Part shown: piece after piece, positions 1 through 8,821 of the stretch
How the letters are laid out: every line of letters begins with the position of its first letter
Position numbering within the stretch: position 1 is the stretch's first letter
NCBI GenBank assembly: GCA_025998755.1
Contig: AP024674.1
Coordinates: forward strand, 1,040,162 to 1,104,161
Direction: 5' to 3'
Length of the DNA stretch: 64,000 bases
Source: Armatimonadota bacterium
GTDB taxonomy: Bacteria; Armatimonadota; UBA5829; DSUL01
Notes under the pieces: model-generated
The model's database searches: none
Seen by the model: only the letters and a program-made list of their open reading frames with translations
What the model was told of the DNA's origin: nothing
Made by a program: the position numbers and the translations under genes

Positions 1-596
1 TTCATAACGGGCACGTTGACCAGCGCCGTGATTTGCTCCGTTATGATCTTCGTCAGGCGTCCCTCAAACTGGCCCTGGCGGGTGGGTTGCTCCTCCCAGA
101 CTCCGTCATTTGCCAGCACCCGCACCCCGTCGCCGTCACGGTTGAGCTTGTAGCCGCTCTTCAGCAGGTCACCGGTCGCGCGGTCCCAGATAATGACATT
201 CGAGGGCTTGACCCCCGCGCGCACCACCGCGTCCGCCACCGCGTGAGCCACCTCCGGGTGCGTGCAAGCCCCCACCCCGAACAAACAGTTCACCTTGATG
301 CCGACCACGTCATCCGGCTTGAAAAGTGACTTCCACGCGGCGCCGGAATCTGAAATGCCGGTCAGCTTGGCGATGGCGTGGTCCAGCATCTGCGCAACCA
401 CCGCCTTATTTACCTGGCCGCCGGGGGACTCGGATCTGGAGATGGAAGACCGGTTGCGCACCACCACCAGCCGGGATCGGGAGGCAGGCTGCGCCGCAGC
501 AGTCGCCTCCTGGCCCAGCACTCCGGCAGCCGCTACGCCTGCGCCGGCCGCAGCCGCGTGCCTGAGGAACTCTCTGCGGGTGCTCCTGAGAGCCAT
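1..596 (-). CDS. DUF362 domain protein, Tat-exported (C-terminus beyond window)
   Basis: The reading frame is open from an ATG at 596 to the left edge of the window, so only the N-terminal 198 residues are present. The N-terminus carries a twin-arginine motif (STRREFL) followed by an Ala/Gly-rich hydrophobic stretch, which predicts export of a folded protein. The mature part resembles DUF362 proteins: a DVVGIKVNCLFG segment, then a short IIWDRA stretch, and ALVNVPVM at the edge, matching the family pattern ending in INVP. Some DUF362 proteins carry iron-sulfur clusters, but that region is not visible here. The biochemical role is unknown. A possible promoter lies upstream at 695-723. Confidence 0.8.
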   Translation of the reverse strand, partial: MALRSTRREFLRHAAAAGAGVAAAGVLGQEATAAAQPASRSRLVVVRNRSSISRSESPGGQVNKAVVAQMLDHAIAKLTGISDSGAAWKSLFKPDDVVGIKVNCLFGVGACTHPEVAHAVADAVVRAGVKPSNVIIWDRATGDLLKSGYKLNRDGDGVRVLANDGVWEEQPTRQGQFEGRLTKIITEQITALVNVPVM

Positions 597-694
597 CGTG
601 TCACCGTCCTTTCCAGGTCCGGTCGAAAAGACATCCCGGCACGGCTCCTTGCCGACCGAGCATTAAGGAGCCAGCCGAAGCAAGGCTTTCCTAG

Positions 695-723
695 AGGTTA
701 GGACACTTGGCGCGGCGGGTCAA
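695..723 (-). promoter_or_regulatory. possible sigma70-type promoter for the DUF362 gene
   Basis: On the minus strand TTGACC (718-723) is followed by a 17-base spacer and TAACCT (695-700). The -35 box is good and the -10 box poor. It sits about 100 bases upstream of the start codon and beyond the terminator of the upstream TRAM gene. Confidence 0.3.
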
Positions 724-767
724 CAGTACTGCGGTACTCGACGGAGCGGCACGGTCCATTCGTGGGA

Positions 768-811
768 AAAGACAAAGGCGCGCGGGGCAGGTTGCCTGCT
801 GCCCGCGCGCC
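768..811 (-). terminator. rho-independent terminator after the TRAM gene
   Basis: A long GC-rich inverted repeat spans 777-811. On the minus strand it is followed by TTTGTCTTTT. It lies 30 bases past the TRAM stop codon and separates that gene from the DUF362 gene. Confidence 0.75.
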
Positions 812-841
812 GGTCAACAGCCGGAAGCGGTGGGGCGCCTC

Positions 842-1051
842 CTACGCCTTGAGATCGGCGAGCAGGGATTCGCCCAGAGAGGTCTGGATATCGCTGGTGA
901 TCACGATATCCACCTCCTCGCCCACACGCGAGCCGCCCCCCAGCACAATGACCATCGTGTCATCAGGCAGATGGGCGATGCCCTCGTCGGGCTCAAGTCC
1001 GCTGCGCTCCACCCTGACTCGCATCTCGTCACCGCGATGATACTTCTTCAT
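842..1051 (-). CDS. small stand-alone TRAM domain protein
   Basis: This is a 69-residue protein with a strong Shine-Dalgarno (GGAGG) ahead of its ATG. It matches the C-terminal TRAM part of PIN/TRAM (YacL-like) proteins: KKYHRGDEMRVRVER, then DEGIAHLPDDTMVIV, then GEEVDIVITSDIQTS. TRAM is a small beta-barrel that binds RNA, so an RNA-binding role is likely. The PIN nuclease part is missing. The region upstream shows no PIN remnant, and the gene has its own RBS and terminator, so it looks like a genuine small gene rather than a fragment. Confidence 0.75.
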   Translation of the reverse strand: MKKYHRGDEMRVRVERSGLEPDEGIAHLPDDTMVIVLGGGSRVGEEVDIVITSDIQTSLGESLLADLKA

Positions 1052-1439
1052 TCGATTGGAACCTCCGGTTCAGATCCGCTCCCACGACGGCGACTCTCCT
1101 GGCCTGCCGTAAGGTCGGGAGCGAGCACGAAATTTCGATGCACTGACATCCGTTGAGCCTGCCCGGCATGCGCGCTCGCCGTGGCGAGGATCGCAACGAA
1201 ATCGGATTCACGTGGAACCGGACAGGCTGGACAGACAGGGGAGAAACGAGGGAGGCAGAAATCCGGGGACTCACAGAAATGCGCGCGCTAAAGCGCGCTT
1301 CTCCATACGTGAGCAAAGGAACCTCTGGACGATGCGCAATCAAATCAGCACTCGCCTCCCCGGGGACTCGACTTCACTGTCCCCGGCCTCATGTGTATTT
1401 TACCATTGTCCGCAGTCCTGCAGTTCCCCTTCTCAAAAT
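1052..1439. other. gene-free stretch with two inverted repeats
   Basis: No convincing coding frame is present. A perfect 8-bp stem lies at 1360-1367/1379-1386 (CCGGGGAC/GTCCCCGG). A second stem of GCGCGC repeats lies at 1283-1288/1293-1298, followed on the minus strand by ATTTCT. Either could end the minus-strand transcript of the nucleotidyltransferase gene, but neither has a strong T-tract. Confidence 0.5.
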
Positions 1440-2591
1440 TCAAATATCTTTCTGTTGCCCCGGCTTTGCAGCGCGCTCACTGTTGCCACCGTCCCACAGC
1501 TTCTGTTCCAGCGGCGATGGAAACAGCACCTTTATCAATGCGCCCAGCACTCGAATCGCCCCGGGCCCTCCGCGCCCACGACGCGCCAGCAGCGATTCGA
1601 CGAGTGCATCCCGGGTTGCGCCGTCGGATGCCGTGAGCAGACGATGCACTGCCTGCTCGGCCTCGCCGCCGTACAGCGCCCGGATGGCCGCGCGGGAGCG
1701 AAGGGAGCCCCTTGCAACTGTCAGCTCTTCTCCGCCGGCCGCCAGCCGAACCCCCTGCCGCAGATGCGCGATTCTCAACGTGATGCCAACCTCCGGCAAC
1801 ACCCCGGCCCGCCCCGCGATGGTCTGGATCTCTCCCCGCGCGCGCCTGTCCAGCGAGGACAGCGCCTGCGCAAGGTCTAGAAGACAGGCTGCCGGACGGC
1901 AATGATGATCAAAGAACGCACTAAGCGCGGAAATTACGGCCATCTGCGCGCCTCCCGGAGTCTTCACGCGGTAGCGGCCGAGATCCAGCTCTGCGGCACG
2001 CTCCCAAACCCATTCCATATCCTGCAGAAAGAGATCGCCCACCGGGCTGCTACTGAGCCGGAGCCGTCGGGACTCACGTTCCAGGATCCCGACATCATCC
2101 GGACTCCAGCCGGCGCCTTCCAGTGCGGACAGCGCGTCCCCCAGATCCTGCTGACGGATCAGAAGGTTCGCGCGTCCCGCTGTCTCACGGCGCCCGGGGA
2201 GAAGGTCCACGCTGCCTGGCAAGCCGAGCAGCATCCATTCCAACCGTGCCGCATCCAGCACGCGCCCGGCGGCAGCCGCAGCCTCGCGAACTTCCTGCTT
2301 CAGGCGGGAGTGAGCAATGGCTTCCGATTCCAGCACCGCGGCCACATCCGGCGGAAAGATCTGCTGCACGCCTGCCTGGCAGGCAGCCTGCCAAATGGCC
2401 GCAGCGAGCCCGTGGGCTCTGGCCTGGTCACCCCACTCTGTCCAGTCGCTCACGCCGGACGCCAGGAGTGCAAGCGAGGCATCTGCCGCCCGACGCTCCG
2501 CGACGGCCCGGGCCCATTCGTCCCAGATGGTTATTTCGTGCACGGTAGACCCGCCACTGCTAAGCCGCTGGCTTTTGATCTCGACATCCAT
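1440..2591 (-). CDS. nucleotidyltransferase family protein (NTP_transf_5-like), divergent
   Basis: About 383 residues if the ATG at 2591 is used; the frame stays open to 2669 but would then overlap the EamA gene. The layout resembles the uncharacterised nucleotidyltransferase family PF14907: an N-terminal helical region, a core with LEWMLLGLPGSVDLLPGRR and LLIRQQDLGDALSALEGAGW, and a helical C-terminus. The usual acidic pair (D-x-D before LLV) appears replaced by RANLLI, so activity is doubtful. No good Shine-Dalgarno precedes the ATG. The gene lies 40 bases behind the EamA permease and is probably cotranscribed. The family call is tentative. Confidence 0.55.
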   Translation of the reverse strand: MDVEIKSQRLSSGGSTVHEITIWDEWARAVAERRAADASLALLASGVSDWTEWGDQARAHGLAAAIWQAACQAGVQQIFPPDVAAVLESEAIAHSRLKQEVREAAAAAGRVLDAARLEWMLLGLPGSVDLLPGRRETAGRANLLIRQQDLGDALSALEGAGWSPDDVGILERESRRLRLSSSPVGDLFLQDMEWVWERAAELDLGRYRVKTPGGAQMAVISALSAFFDHHCRPAACLLDLAQALSSLDRRARGEIQTIAGRAGVLPEVGITLRIAHLRQGVRLAAGGEELTVARGSLRSRAAIRALYGGEAEQAVHRLLTASDGATRDALVESLLARRGRGGPGAIRVLGALIKVLFPSPLEQKLWDGGNSERAAKPGQQKDI

Positions 2592-2631
2592 CACGCCAAC
2601 TAAAACGGAAGCCCTGAGGTGACGCCTCCCA

Positions 2632-3018
2632 TCACCCACCCGTTTTGGCAAGCAGAGACACACCCACAACTATGAACGTCAGCGCGATCCAGGTGTAGAT
2701 CGTCGGTCGATCGTGAAAGACCACAATGGAGCCAAGCACCACGAAAACGTATCCCATCGCCACCATCGGGTAGATCAGGCTCAGGCGGTAGCGCGACGCC
2801 AGTGTCAGCCAGATCAGCGAACTGAAGGCATAGGCCGTGAAGCCGCCCAGGATCCAAGGGCTCAGCAGAACGCGCACCGGATTCTGCAGAATAAGCGGGA
2901 TGCTGAGATTTTCCCCGAAAGCGTCCTTCAGATGCATCACGCCGGCCTTGATGGAGATCTGCCCGAGAGCGCCAAGAAACACCGCTCCCATCAGAGTGAG
3001 GAAACCTTCTTTGCTCAT
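2632..3018 (-). CDS. small EamA/DMT-type membrane protein (four TM helices)
   Basis: A 128-residue protein starting at the ATG at 3018 (MSKEGFLTL), preceded by GGAAG. It has four hydrophobic segments and the sequence IYPMVAMGYVFVVLGSIVVF, typical of half-size drug/metabolite transporters such as the ArnE/ArnF and EmrE groups. Such proteins act as dimers in the cytoplasmic membrane. The substrate cannot be told from the sequence. It lies between tRNA-Gln and the nucleotidyltransferase gene on the same strand. Confidence 0.7.
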   Translation of the reverse strand: MSKEGFLTLMGAVFLGALGQISIKAGVMHLKDAFGENLSIPLILQNPVRVLLSPWILGGFTAYAFSSLIWLTLASRYRLSLIYPMVAMGYVFVVLGSIVVFHDRPTIYTWIALTFIVVGVSLLAKTGG

Positions 3019-3124
3019 GCTGCGCTTCCGTAGGGGAGAAAACGTTCGGCGGCCGGAGGGTTTCCGCATCCGGGGGTGCGGACAAGACACGTCCGCCGCG
3101 CCGTGAGGGGTACAAAAAGAAACA

Positions 3125-3197
3125 CTGCCGAACTAGGGCTCGAACCTAGGACCTCCTGATCCAGAGTCAGGCGCTCTCCCAACTGAGCTATTCGGCA
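3125..3197 (-). tRNA. tRNA-Gln (anticodon CTG)
   Basis: A complete 73-nt cloverleaf on the minus strand. The acceptor stem TGCCGAA/TTCGGCA, D-stem GCTC/GAGC, anticodon stem CCTGA/TCAGG and T-stem CTAGG/CCTAG are all fully paired. The loop CTCTGGA gives anticodon CTG, which reads CAG. The discriminator is G and CCA is not encoded. It follows glnS on the same strand after 76 bases. Confidence 0.95.
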
Positions 3198-3273
3198 GCA
3201 ACCACCATATAGATACCTTCTTCGGTGGTGATTTGTCAACACTTTCCCGCGATGCAAACCGCGGCCCAGAGGT

Positions 3274-5028
3274 TCACCTTGCCGCTTTCGCGCTGGCTGT
3301 CTCCTGTGCCAGGATCTTCTTTTCGATCTTGGCCCAGGTGTCCCTCAGCGTGACGGTGCGGTTGAAAACCAGCCGCTCCGGCGTTGAATCCGGGTCAACG
3401 CAGAAGTAGCCCAGCCGCTCGAACTGATACTTGGTGCCAGGCGCGGCTCCGGCGACGCTCGGCTCCACGAAGCAGGTCTTCACCACAAGCGACTGGGGGT
3501 TGAGGTTCGCGGTGAAATCCTGTCCTTCCTCGACATCGTCGGGGTCGGGCTTCAGGAAGAGATGGTCATAGAGGCGCGCCTCGGCCTCCAGGGCATGCCG
3601 CGCCGACACCCAGTGCAGGGTGGCCTTCACCTTTCTGCCGTCCGGGGCGTCTCCGCCGCGTGTCGCCGGGTCGTACGTGCAGTTCAGCTGTACCACATTG
3701 CCCTCGGCGTCCTTCGCAACGTCCACGCAGCGGATGAAATAACCGTTGCGCAGCCGCACCTCTCTGCCAGGCGCCAGCCGATAATATTTGGGCGGTGGAT
3801 CCTCCCGGAAGTCATCCCGCTCGATATACAGCTCCCGGCAGAAGGGCACCTTCCGCGTCCCGGCGGAGGGGTCTTCCGGATTGTTGATGACATCCAGTTC
3901 CTCCACCTGGTCCTCCGGATAGTTCACCAGAACCACCTTCAGGGGATCCAGGACCGCCATCACCCGGTTGGCGCGGCGGTTCAAATCCTCCCGGATGCAG
4001 TCCTCCAGCACCGCAACGTCCACCACGCTGTCCGTTTTGGCGATCCCGATGCGCCGGCAGAACTCGCGGATGGCTTCCGGCGTGTAGCCGCGCCGCCTCA
4101 GGCCGGCCAGGGTGGGCAGGCGAGGATCGTCATAGCCCCGCACATGCCCGCCCTCCACCAGCTCGATGAAGCGGCGCTTGCTCATGACCGTGTAGGTCAT
4201 ATTCAGGCGGGCGAACTCGATCTGCCGCGGATGGTAGATGCCCAGCCGGTCCAGGAACCAGTCGTACAGCGGGCGGTGGTTCTCGTACTCCAGCGAGCAC
4301 AGTGAATGAGTGATCCCCTCGATGGAGTCCTCCAGCCCGTGGGCCCAGTCGTACATCGGGTAGATGCACCACTTGTTGCCCTGCCTGTGGTGTTCGGCGT
4401 GGCGGATGCGATACATCACCGGGTCCCGCATGTTCATATTGGGCGAGCTCATGTCTATCTTGGCGCGCAGGGTGCGGGAGCCGTCGGGGAACTCTCCGGC
4501 GCGCATCCGCTGGAAAAGGTCCAGGTTCTCCTCCACGCTGCGGTTGCGGTACGGGCTGGGGATGCCCGGCTCTGTAGGGGTGCCGCGTGTGGCTGCCACC
4601 TCTTCCGGGCTCAGGTCGCAGACATAGGCGTCACCCTTGCGGATGAGATCCAGCGCCCACTCGTACATCTGCTCGAAATAGTCCGAAGCAAAATAGAGGC
4701 GGTCCTCCCAGTCCACTCCCAGCCAGCGGACGTCCTCGATGATCGCCTCCACGAACTCCTGCTCCTCCTTGAGAGGGTTCGTGTCATCGAACCGCAGATT
4801 GAACGTTCCGCCGAAGTCCTGGGCGATGCCGTAGTCTATCCAAAGCGCTTTGGCATGACCGATGTGGAGATAGGCATTGGGCTCCGGAGGGAACCGGGTG
4901 GCGACCCGGTCGAAGCGTCCTTCTCTCAGGTCCTGGATGATGGCCTCTCGGATAAAATCCACAGGCCCCTGGCTCAAGAGCTTTTCGATGCGTTCTTCCA
5001 GCTCCTGTTTCGACGGCGGCTCACGCAT
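3274..5028 (-). CDS. glnS: glutaminyl-tRNA synthetase
   Basis: A class I synthetase of 584 residues that charges tRNA-Gln with glutamine. The HIGH motif is at residues 55-58 (AYLHIGHAK), and the KMSKS-like loop reads VMSKRR as in bacterial GlnRS. The C-terminus has the anticodon-binding beta-barrels ([19 protein letters not shown]). The start at 5028 is chosen because GGAAGGA lies just upstream and the alignment of GlnRS begins there; an upstream ATG at 5112 adds a non-conserved stretch. A true GlnRS implies that this cell need not rely on GatCAB for Gln-tRNA. The cognate tRNA-Gln gene lies immediately downstream. Confidence 0.96.
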   Translation of the reverse strand: MREPPSKQELEERIEKLLSQGPVDFIREAIIQDLREGRFDRVATRFPPEPNAYLHIGHAKALWIDYGIAQDFGGTFNLRFDDTNPLKEEQEFVEAIIEDVRWLGVDWEDRLYFASDYFEQMYEWALDLIRKGDAYVCDLSPEEVAATRGTPTEPGIPSPYRNRSVEENLDLFQRMRAGEFPDGSRTLRAKIDMSSPNMNMRDPVMYRIRHAEHHRQGNKWCIYPMYDWAHGLEDSIEGITHSLCSLEYENHRPLYDWFLDRLGIYHPRQIEFARLNMTYTVMSKRRFIELVEGGHVRGYDDPRLPTLAGLRRRGYTPEAIREFCRRIGIAKTDSVVDVAVLEDCIREDLNRRANRVMAVLDPLKVVLVNYPEDQVEELDVINNPEDPSAGTRKVPFCRELYIERDDFREDPPPKYYRLAPGREVRLRNGYFIRCVDVAKDAEGNVVQLNCTYDPATRGGDAPDGRKVKATLHWVSARHALEAEARLYDHLFLKPDPDDVEEGQDFTANLNPQSLVVKTCFVEPSVAGAAPGTKYQFERLGYFCVDPDSTPERLVFNRTVTLRDTWAKIEKKILAQETASAKAAR

Positions 5029-5302
5029 AGGGAGGTATCCTTCCAAAACGCGAAGAGGGTTCCGGGAGGACGCCGAACCGCGCCGCAGCGCGCCCTCCCG
5101 CCGGAAACGCATTTTGGCCGATTGCCTGCCCCATGGTCAACCCCGCACCCGATACGGTCGCGCAGGAATGGCTGCTTCGCGAGCCACAGGAAGGATGCGG
5201 ACGCCACTGCGGCGAAAGGGTCGCTGGTTGGCCACCGAAAGCGGCCCGGAACAACGGATGGAACGCCCGGCGCCCGACTCGCGCCGGGGATAGATTGCCC
5301 GA

Positions 5303-6751
5303 GTGACTGATCAGCCGGACCACAGAAGTATTTCAGAGACGCCCGACGCCCACTCTTCCGCCCACCGGCAGCGGAGCATAGATGCGCTGCTGGTGCTGGC
5401 CGTCACCATCCTGATCTACCTGCCAGCCCTGAACAACGGGTTCGTGGACTTCGACGACCCGGCCTACATCACCGAGAACCCGCGCATCCAGCAGATCAGT
5501 TGGACAAACTTGAAAGCAATCTGGGGCAATCTGCAGAGTCGTCCGTATTATCCGATGGTCTTCACGGCCTATATGGTGCAATACGCTCTCTGGGGCGAGA
5601 ATCCGACGGGCTTTCACGCATTCAGCCTGGCGCTGCATGCCCTGAATGCTGTGCTGGCCTATCTGCTGGTCTGGAGACTGTTCCGGAACCGTATGGCGGC
5701 GCTGATCAGCGGGCTGCTGATGGGCACACATCCACTTCACGTGGATGCGGTGGCCTGGGTATCGGACCTCAAGGATGTCCTGAGCGGCACATTCGTCTTC
5801 CTCTGCCTGCACGCCTATGTCCATTACATCCAGAAAGACTGCCGGGTGTGCTATGCCGGGGCGATTGTGCTCTATGCGATGGCGCTCTTTTCCAAACCGA
5901 TGGCCGCCCTGTTGCCGTTCATGCTGCTCATCGTGGACTACCAGCAGCGCAGACATGACCGCAGGTTGGAGCTTCTCGAGAAGGTCCCGTTCTTCGCCAT
6001 AGCAGCGGCGCTCGGGTATCTTGCCCTCCGGGCGCAGGCCGGAGTGGCTCCGGAGCCGGCCGCCGATGAGATGTCGTTCTACTCCCGCGCAAACGCCTGG
6101 ACCGCCATCGGCTTCTATCTGCTGAAGCTGACGGTCCCGATCAATCTCTCCGTGCTCTACGCATCCAGCCATCCCGGGTGGTGGATGGTGGTGGCCACCT
6201 CGCTTTCCATCGCCTTCATCACCGCCACCGTCTGGATGCTGATGCTCTCCCGGGACTACGGGTTCGGGCTGGCCTGGTTCGTGCTGCTGGCCACGCCCAT
6301 CCTGGGGTTCATCCCATTCGGCTACGTGGTAAGATTCGCCCCGTATGCCAATCACTTCATGTATATGGCGGACTTCGGGCTGTTCGTCGTGGCGGGGCTG
6401 ATCTGCCACGACATCCTCAAGCGCCTGCACGTCCCCGCCGACCGCGCGACGTTTTACGCCATCGTCACCATCACATTTCTGCTGTTCGGCTTGAAGACGG
6501 CGCTACGCTGCAATGTCTGGCGCGACTCAGTCTCCCTCTGGCGGGATTCCGTGCGCTACAACCGCGCCGTTAACTCCACCGTGGGACACCAGCGCCTGGC
6601 CGAAGCCCTCCTGGCCTCAGGCGACCGGGAAAATGCGGCCCTGCACGCTCGCAAGGCGCTGGAACGGCATCCGGGCAACAAGCGCGCGCAGGAGCTTCTG
6701 AAAGAGATCAGCGAAACGCCGTCTTCCCCAAGGGCCCCCACCGCGCCCTGA
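5303..6751 (+). CDS. polytopic membrane protein, GT-C/TMTC-like, with C-terminal TPR
   Basis: A 482-residue protein with a GTG start. After a short soluble N-terminus come about ten TM segments. The first loop contains NNGFVDFDDPAYITENP, typical of the O-mannosyltransferase/TMTC-like group, where acidic residues in the first extracytoplasmic loop belong to the GT-C active site. The C-terminal 60 residues form one or two TPR units (HQRLAEALLASGDRENAALH). It may transfer sugars from a lipid carrier to proteins or glycans, but substrate and donor cannot be inferred. It stands alone, divergent from glnS. Confidence 0.65.
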   Translation: MTDQPDHRSISETPDAHSSAHRQRSIDALLVLAVTILIYLPALNNGFVDFDDPAYITENPRIQQISWTNLKAIWGNLQSRPYYPMVFTAYMVQYALWGENPTGFHAFSLALHALNAVLAYLLVWRLFRNRMAALISGLLMGTHPLHVDAVAWVSDLKDVLSGTFVFLCLHAYVHYIQKDCRVCYAGAIVLYAMALFSKPMAALLPFMLLIVDYQQRRHDRRLELLEKVPFFAIAAALGYLALRAQAGVAPEPAADEMSFYSRANAWTAIGFYLLKLTVPINLSVLYASSHPGWWMVVATSLSIAFITATVWMLMLSRDYGFGLAWFVLLATPILGFIPFGYVVRFAPYANHFMYMADFGLFVVAGLICHDILKRLHVPADRATFYAIVTITFLLFGLKTALRCNVWRDSVSLWRDSVRYNRAVNSTVGHQRLAEALLASGDRENAALHARKALERHPGNKRAQELLKEISETPSSPRAPTAP

Positions 6752-6760
6752 TACAGAAAC

Positions 6761-6792
6761 GGCCCCGGCAGGGAGGCATCCCCACCAGGGCC
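6761..6792. terminator. imperfect hairpin between convergent genes
   Basis: GGCCCCGG at 6761-6768 pairs imperfectly with CCAGGGCC at 6785-6792, with a further GGGA/TCCC stem inside. It sits between the ends of two converging genes and may stop transcription from both sides, although neither flank has a long T-tract. Confidence 0.4.
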
Positions 6793-6820
6793 ACCAAAAA
6801 CTCGATTCCGCTTCAGCTCC

Positions 6821-7531
6821 TCACCGGGGGGCGGCAGACCTGGGCATGTTTTTCATCATGCTGGACATGTCCTGAACCTTGACGTCAGGGGGGAGCTCGA
6901 AGTAGCTGTCGGGGACTGCGTTGATGCGCTCGTAGGCGATCTTCTGAATCTGATCCCCCTGTTTTACCTGGCGCAGCAATCCGTACTGCTTGTCCAGCCA
7001 GGCGGAGCCGGCGTCCGGCGAATCCACCCGCCAGCAGGCCACTCCGTCCACCTTGTCGTCACTGACCTTCGGCTTGCTGACCTTCAGCTCCTCGACGCTC
7101 GGCAACTGATCACCTGTTGCCGACTCCGCCTCCTTGGCGGACATCGGCATCTTCATCACCATTCCGGCGCGAGGGTCGAAGACATAGTTCACCTTTTTAT
7201 CGAACTGCGCCAGCATCCAGCCTTCCGGCCCCATATCCACTCGCATCCGCACGATGCGGTCCCCGTCCATTTTCAGGGCGTGCCGGGACTTTTTGCCCTC
7301 GTGCGTCAGAACCATCTCATACGACTTCACCTGTTTGCGCCGGACAGCCAGGTCTTTCCAGGTGGCCTCGAAGTCCCCGGCTTTAGCCACCGGAGGAGGC
7401 GGCGCCTCTACAGCCGGCGGCGCGCCGGTCCCGGCGTCCGTCCCTGACTGCTGCTTCTTACCGCATCCCGTAAAACAGACAGCCACGGCCAGCGCCGCTG
7501 CTATCGCGATTCCCGTCCTGAGTCCTGTCAA
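6821..7531 (-). CDS. lipoprotein, LolA/DUF4412-like
   Basis: A 236-residue protein with a lipoprotein signal peptide; the likely lipidated cysteine is C23 (CFTGCGKK), followed by a Pro/Ala-rich linker. The rest resembles LolA-like or DUF4412 beta-sheet proteins: SYEMVLTHEGKKSRHALKMD, DKKVNYVFDPRAGMVMKMP and ACWRVDSPDAGSAWLDKQYG, which alternate strands around a hydrophobic cavity. LolA-like proteins bind lipids; whether this one does is inference. It converges with the GT-C-like gene. Confidence 0.65.
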   Translation of the reverse strand: MTGLRTGIAIAAALAVAVCFTGCGKKQQSGTDAGTGAPPAVEAPPPPVAKAGDFEATWKDLAVRRKQVKSYEMVLTHEGKKSRHALKMDGDRIVRMRVDMGPEGWMLAQFDKKVNYVFDPRAGMVMKMPMSAKEAESATGDQLPSVEELKVSKPKVSDDKVDGVACWRVDSPDAGSAWLDKQYGLLRQVKQGDQIQKIAYERINAVPDSYFELPPDVKVQDMSSMMKNMPRSAAPR

Positions 7532-7811
7532 TGGTATCCTCCTGCAGAGCCGATCGTGACCGCGGCCTGCGGCTGGGCGGCGGCCGGGAGTCCGGTCGCG
7601 GCCAAGAACCCTGTTCCTCCCTTTTCTCTCCTTCTACCTGAGACTCCTCTCCCGGGTTCCGGAAGAAATGTGAAGGATTATCCCATCAATTTTGCTTTAA
7701 GCCCTTGACAGTAATGGCCGATATGCCCACACATGGGAGTGAGATCGCGGCTTCTCCGTTGCCGGGAGTATCCGGAGCGCGTCTGCTCTTCGGCGGATGG
7801 AGGGAACCAAA

Positions 7812-8186
7812 ATGAAGGAAAAACGGCGCGGTTTCACGTTGATCGAGCTATTGGTGGTGATAGCAATCATCGCCATCCTCGCGGCAATCCTCTTTCCAGT
7901 CTTCGCGAGAGCCAGAGACCGGGCACGCCTCTCCGCCTGTCTCTCCCACGGCCGGCAATTCGGGCTGGCCACCATGATGTATGTTGACGACTACAACGGC
8001 CGCTGTCCCACCGAGGTGCCCCCATCCGAACGTGGCAAGGTCGCCGGGCGATACAACCAGTATATCAACGGTCCGGTGGTGGATTTTCCTGTTGCATCGT
8101 GGGCCTACCGTTTCCATCCGGGCTTCAAGACATACGTTAGGGACGAGAAGATCTGGATCTGTCCGAATGCCCAGAGCGGCTATTAG
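7812..8186 (+). CDS. prepilin-like H-X9-DG protein, N-terminal part ending at an in-frame TAG
   Basis: The ATG at 7812 follows GGAGGG. The protein opens with a type IV prepilin signal ([17 protein letters not shown]), cleaved after G by a prepilin peptidase and methylated at F. Then comes [18 protein letters not shown], the segment seen in many Armatimonadota and Planctomycetota pseudopilin-like proteins. The frame stops at TAG (8184-8186) after 124 residues. The same frame continues beyond the stop for another 125 codons and holds the rest of the family, so this product is probably a truncated one. Confidence 0.7.
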   Translation: MKEKRRGFTLIELLVVIAIIAILAAILFPVFARARDRARLSACLSHGRQFGLATMMYVDDYNGRCPTEVPPSERGKVAGRYNQYINGPVVDFPVASWAYRFHPGFKTYVRDEKIWICPNAQSGY

Positions 8187-8561
8187 GGGAGGCGCTACAA
8201 ATACGGCTACGGGTGCACGTGGATCCCGGCGCGCGGGCGTCCGAACGGCAACAACCTGGCGCCCCTAGTCTGGCTGATGACCGACAGCAGCGGGAATTAT
8301 GTCCGGGATCCCGCGACCGGTGAGGTCATCCCTCACAAGATCACAGAACTGGAGCCCAAGGAGCGCAGGCCGCTTCAGGAGATCATCGGCTGGTATTGCT
8401 ACGCAGTAAACGTCCCCAACAGCTACTGGCAGTACAACTTCGGCACCCCCTATCTACCCCACGGCGAAGGAACGGTGTACAACTATATGGACGGCTACGC
8501 TGCGTGGCAGAAGACCGCCTATTACGGCCAGGGGGACTTCTCGTTGCCGGAAGGCCACTAG
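8187..8561 (+). pseudogene. 3' part of the H-X9-DG prepilin-like gene, cut off by the amber codon
   Basis: This stretch is in the same frame as 7812-8186 and has no other stop until TAG at 8559-8561. It encodes RRYKYGYGCTWIP, then an ATG at 8277, then the diagnostic H-X9-DG motif (His codon at 8460-8462, reading HGEGTVYNYMDG). Together the two pieces make a 249-codon protein of normal family layout. Other genes here also stop at TAG, so TAG is not reassigned. A nonsense mutation, a sequencing error or readthrough could each explain it. Independent translation from 8277 is possible but has no clear RBS. Confidence 0.75.
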
Positions 8562-8821
8562 ATAACGCTCCGCAAGAAGGCTGGTAGCCACTTCATCTCC
8601 TCCTGACGGGCGATCGCAGTCCCGAGGGTGCCGTCCTTGAGCCCCATCCGGCCATCGAGGGGGCGCTCATCATTTACACGGGAGCGTCCTGTTGCGAACA
8701 GTCCGCATATTCCCGTACTACTGACAGTTACCCGGAAACCCTCCCTCTGAGATACTGGAAATGTGACCGCACGGGCATCCGTCCCAGCGGCGCCAGTCAT
8801 TCGAATGCGAGGGTCAATACA

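Noticed and set aside
8184..8186. TAG reassigned to an amino acid
   Set aside because: Several sound genes in the window end in TAG, so the codon is a normal stop.
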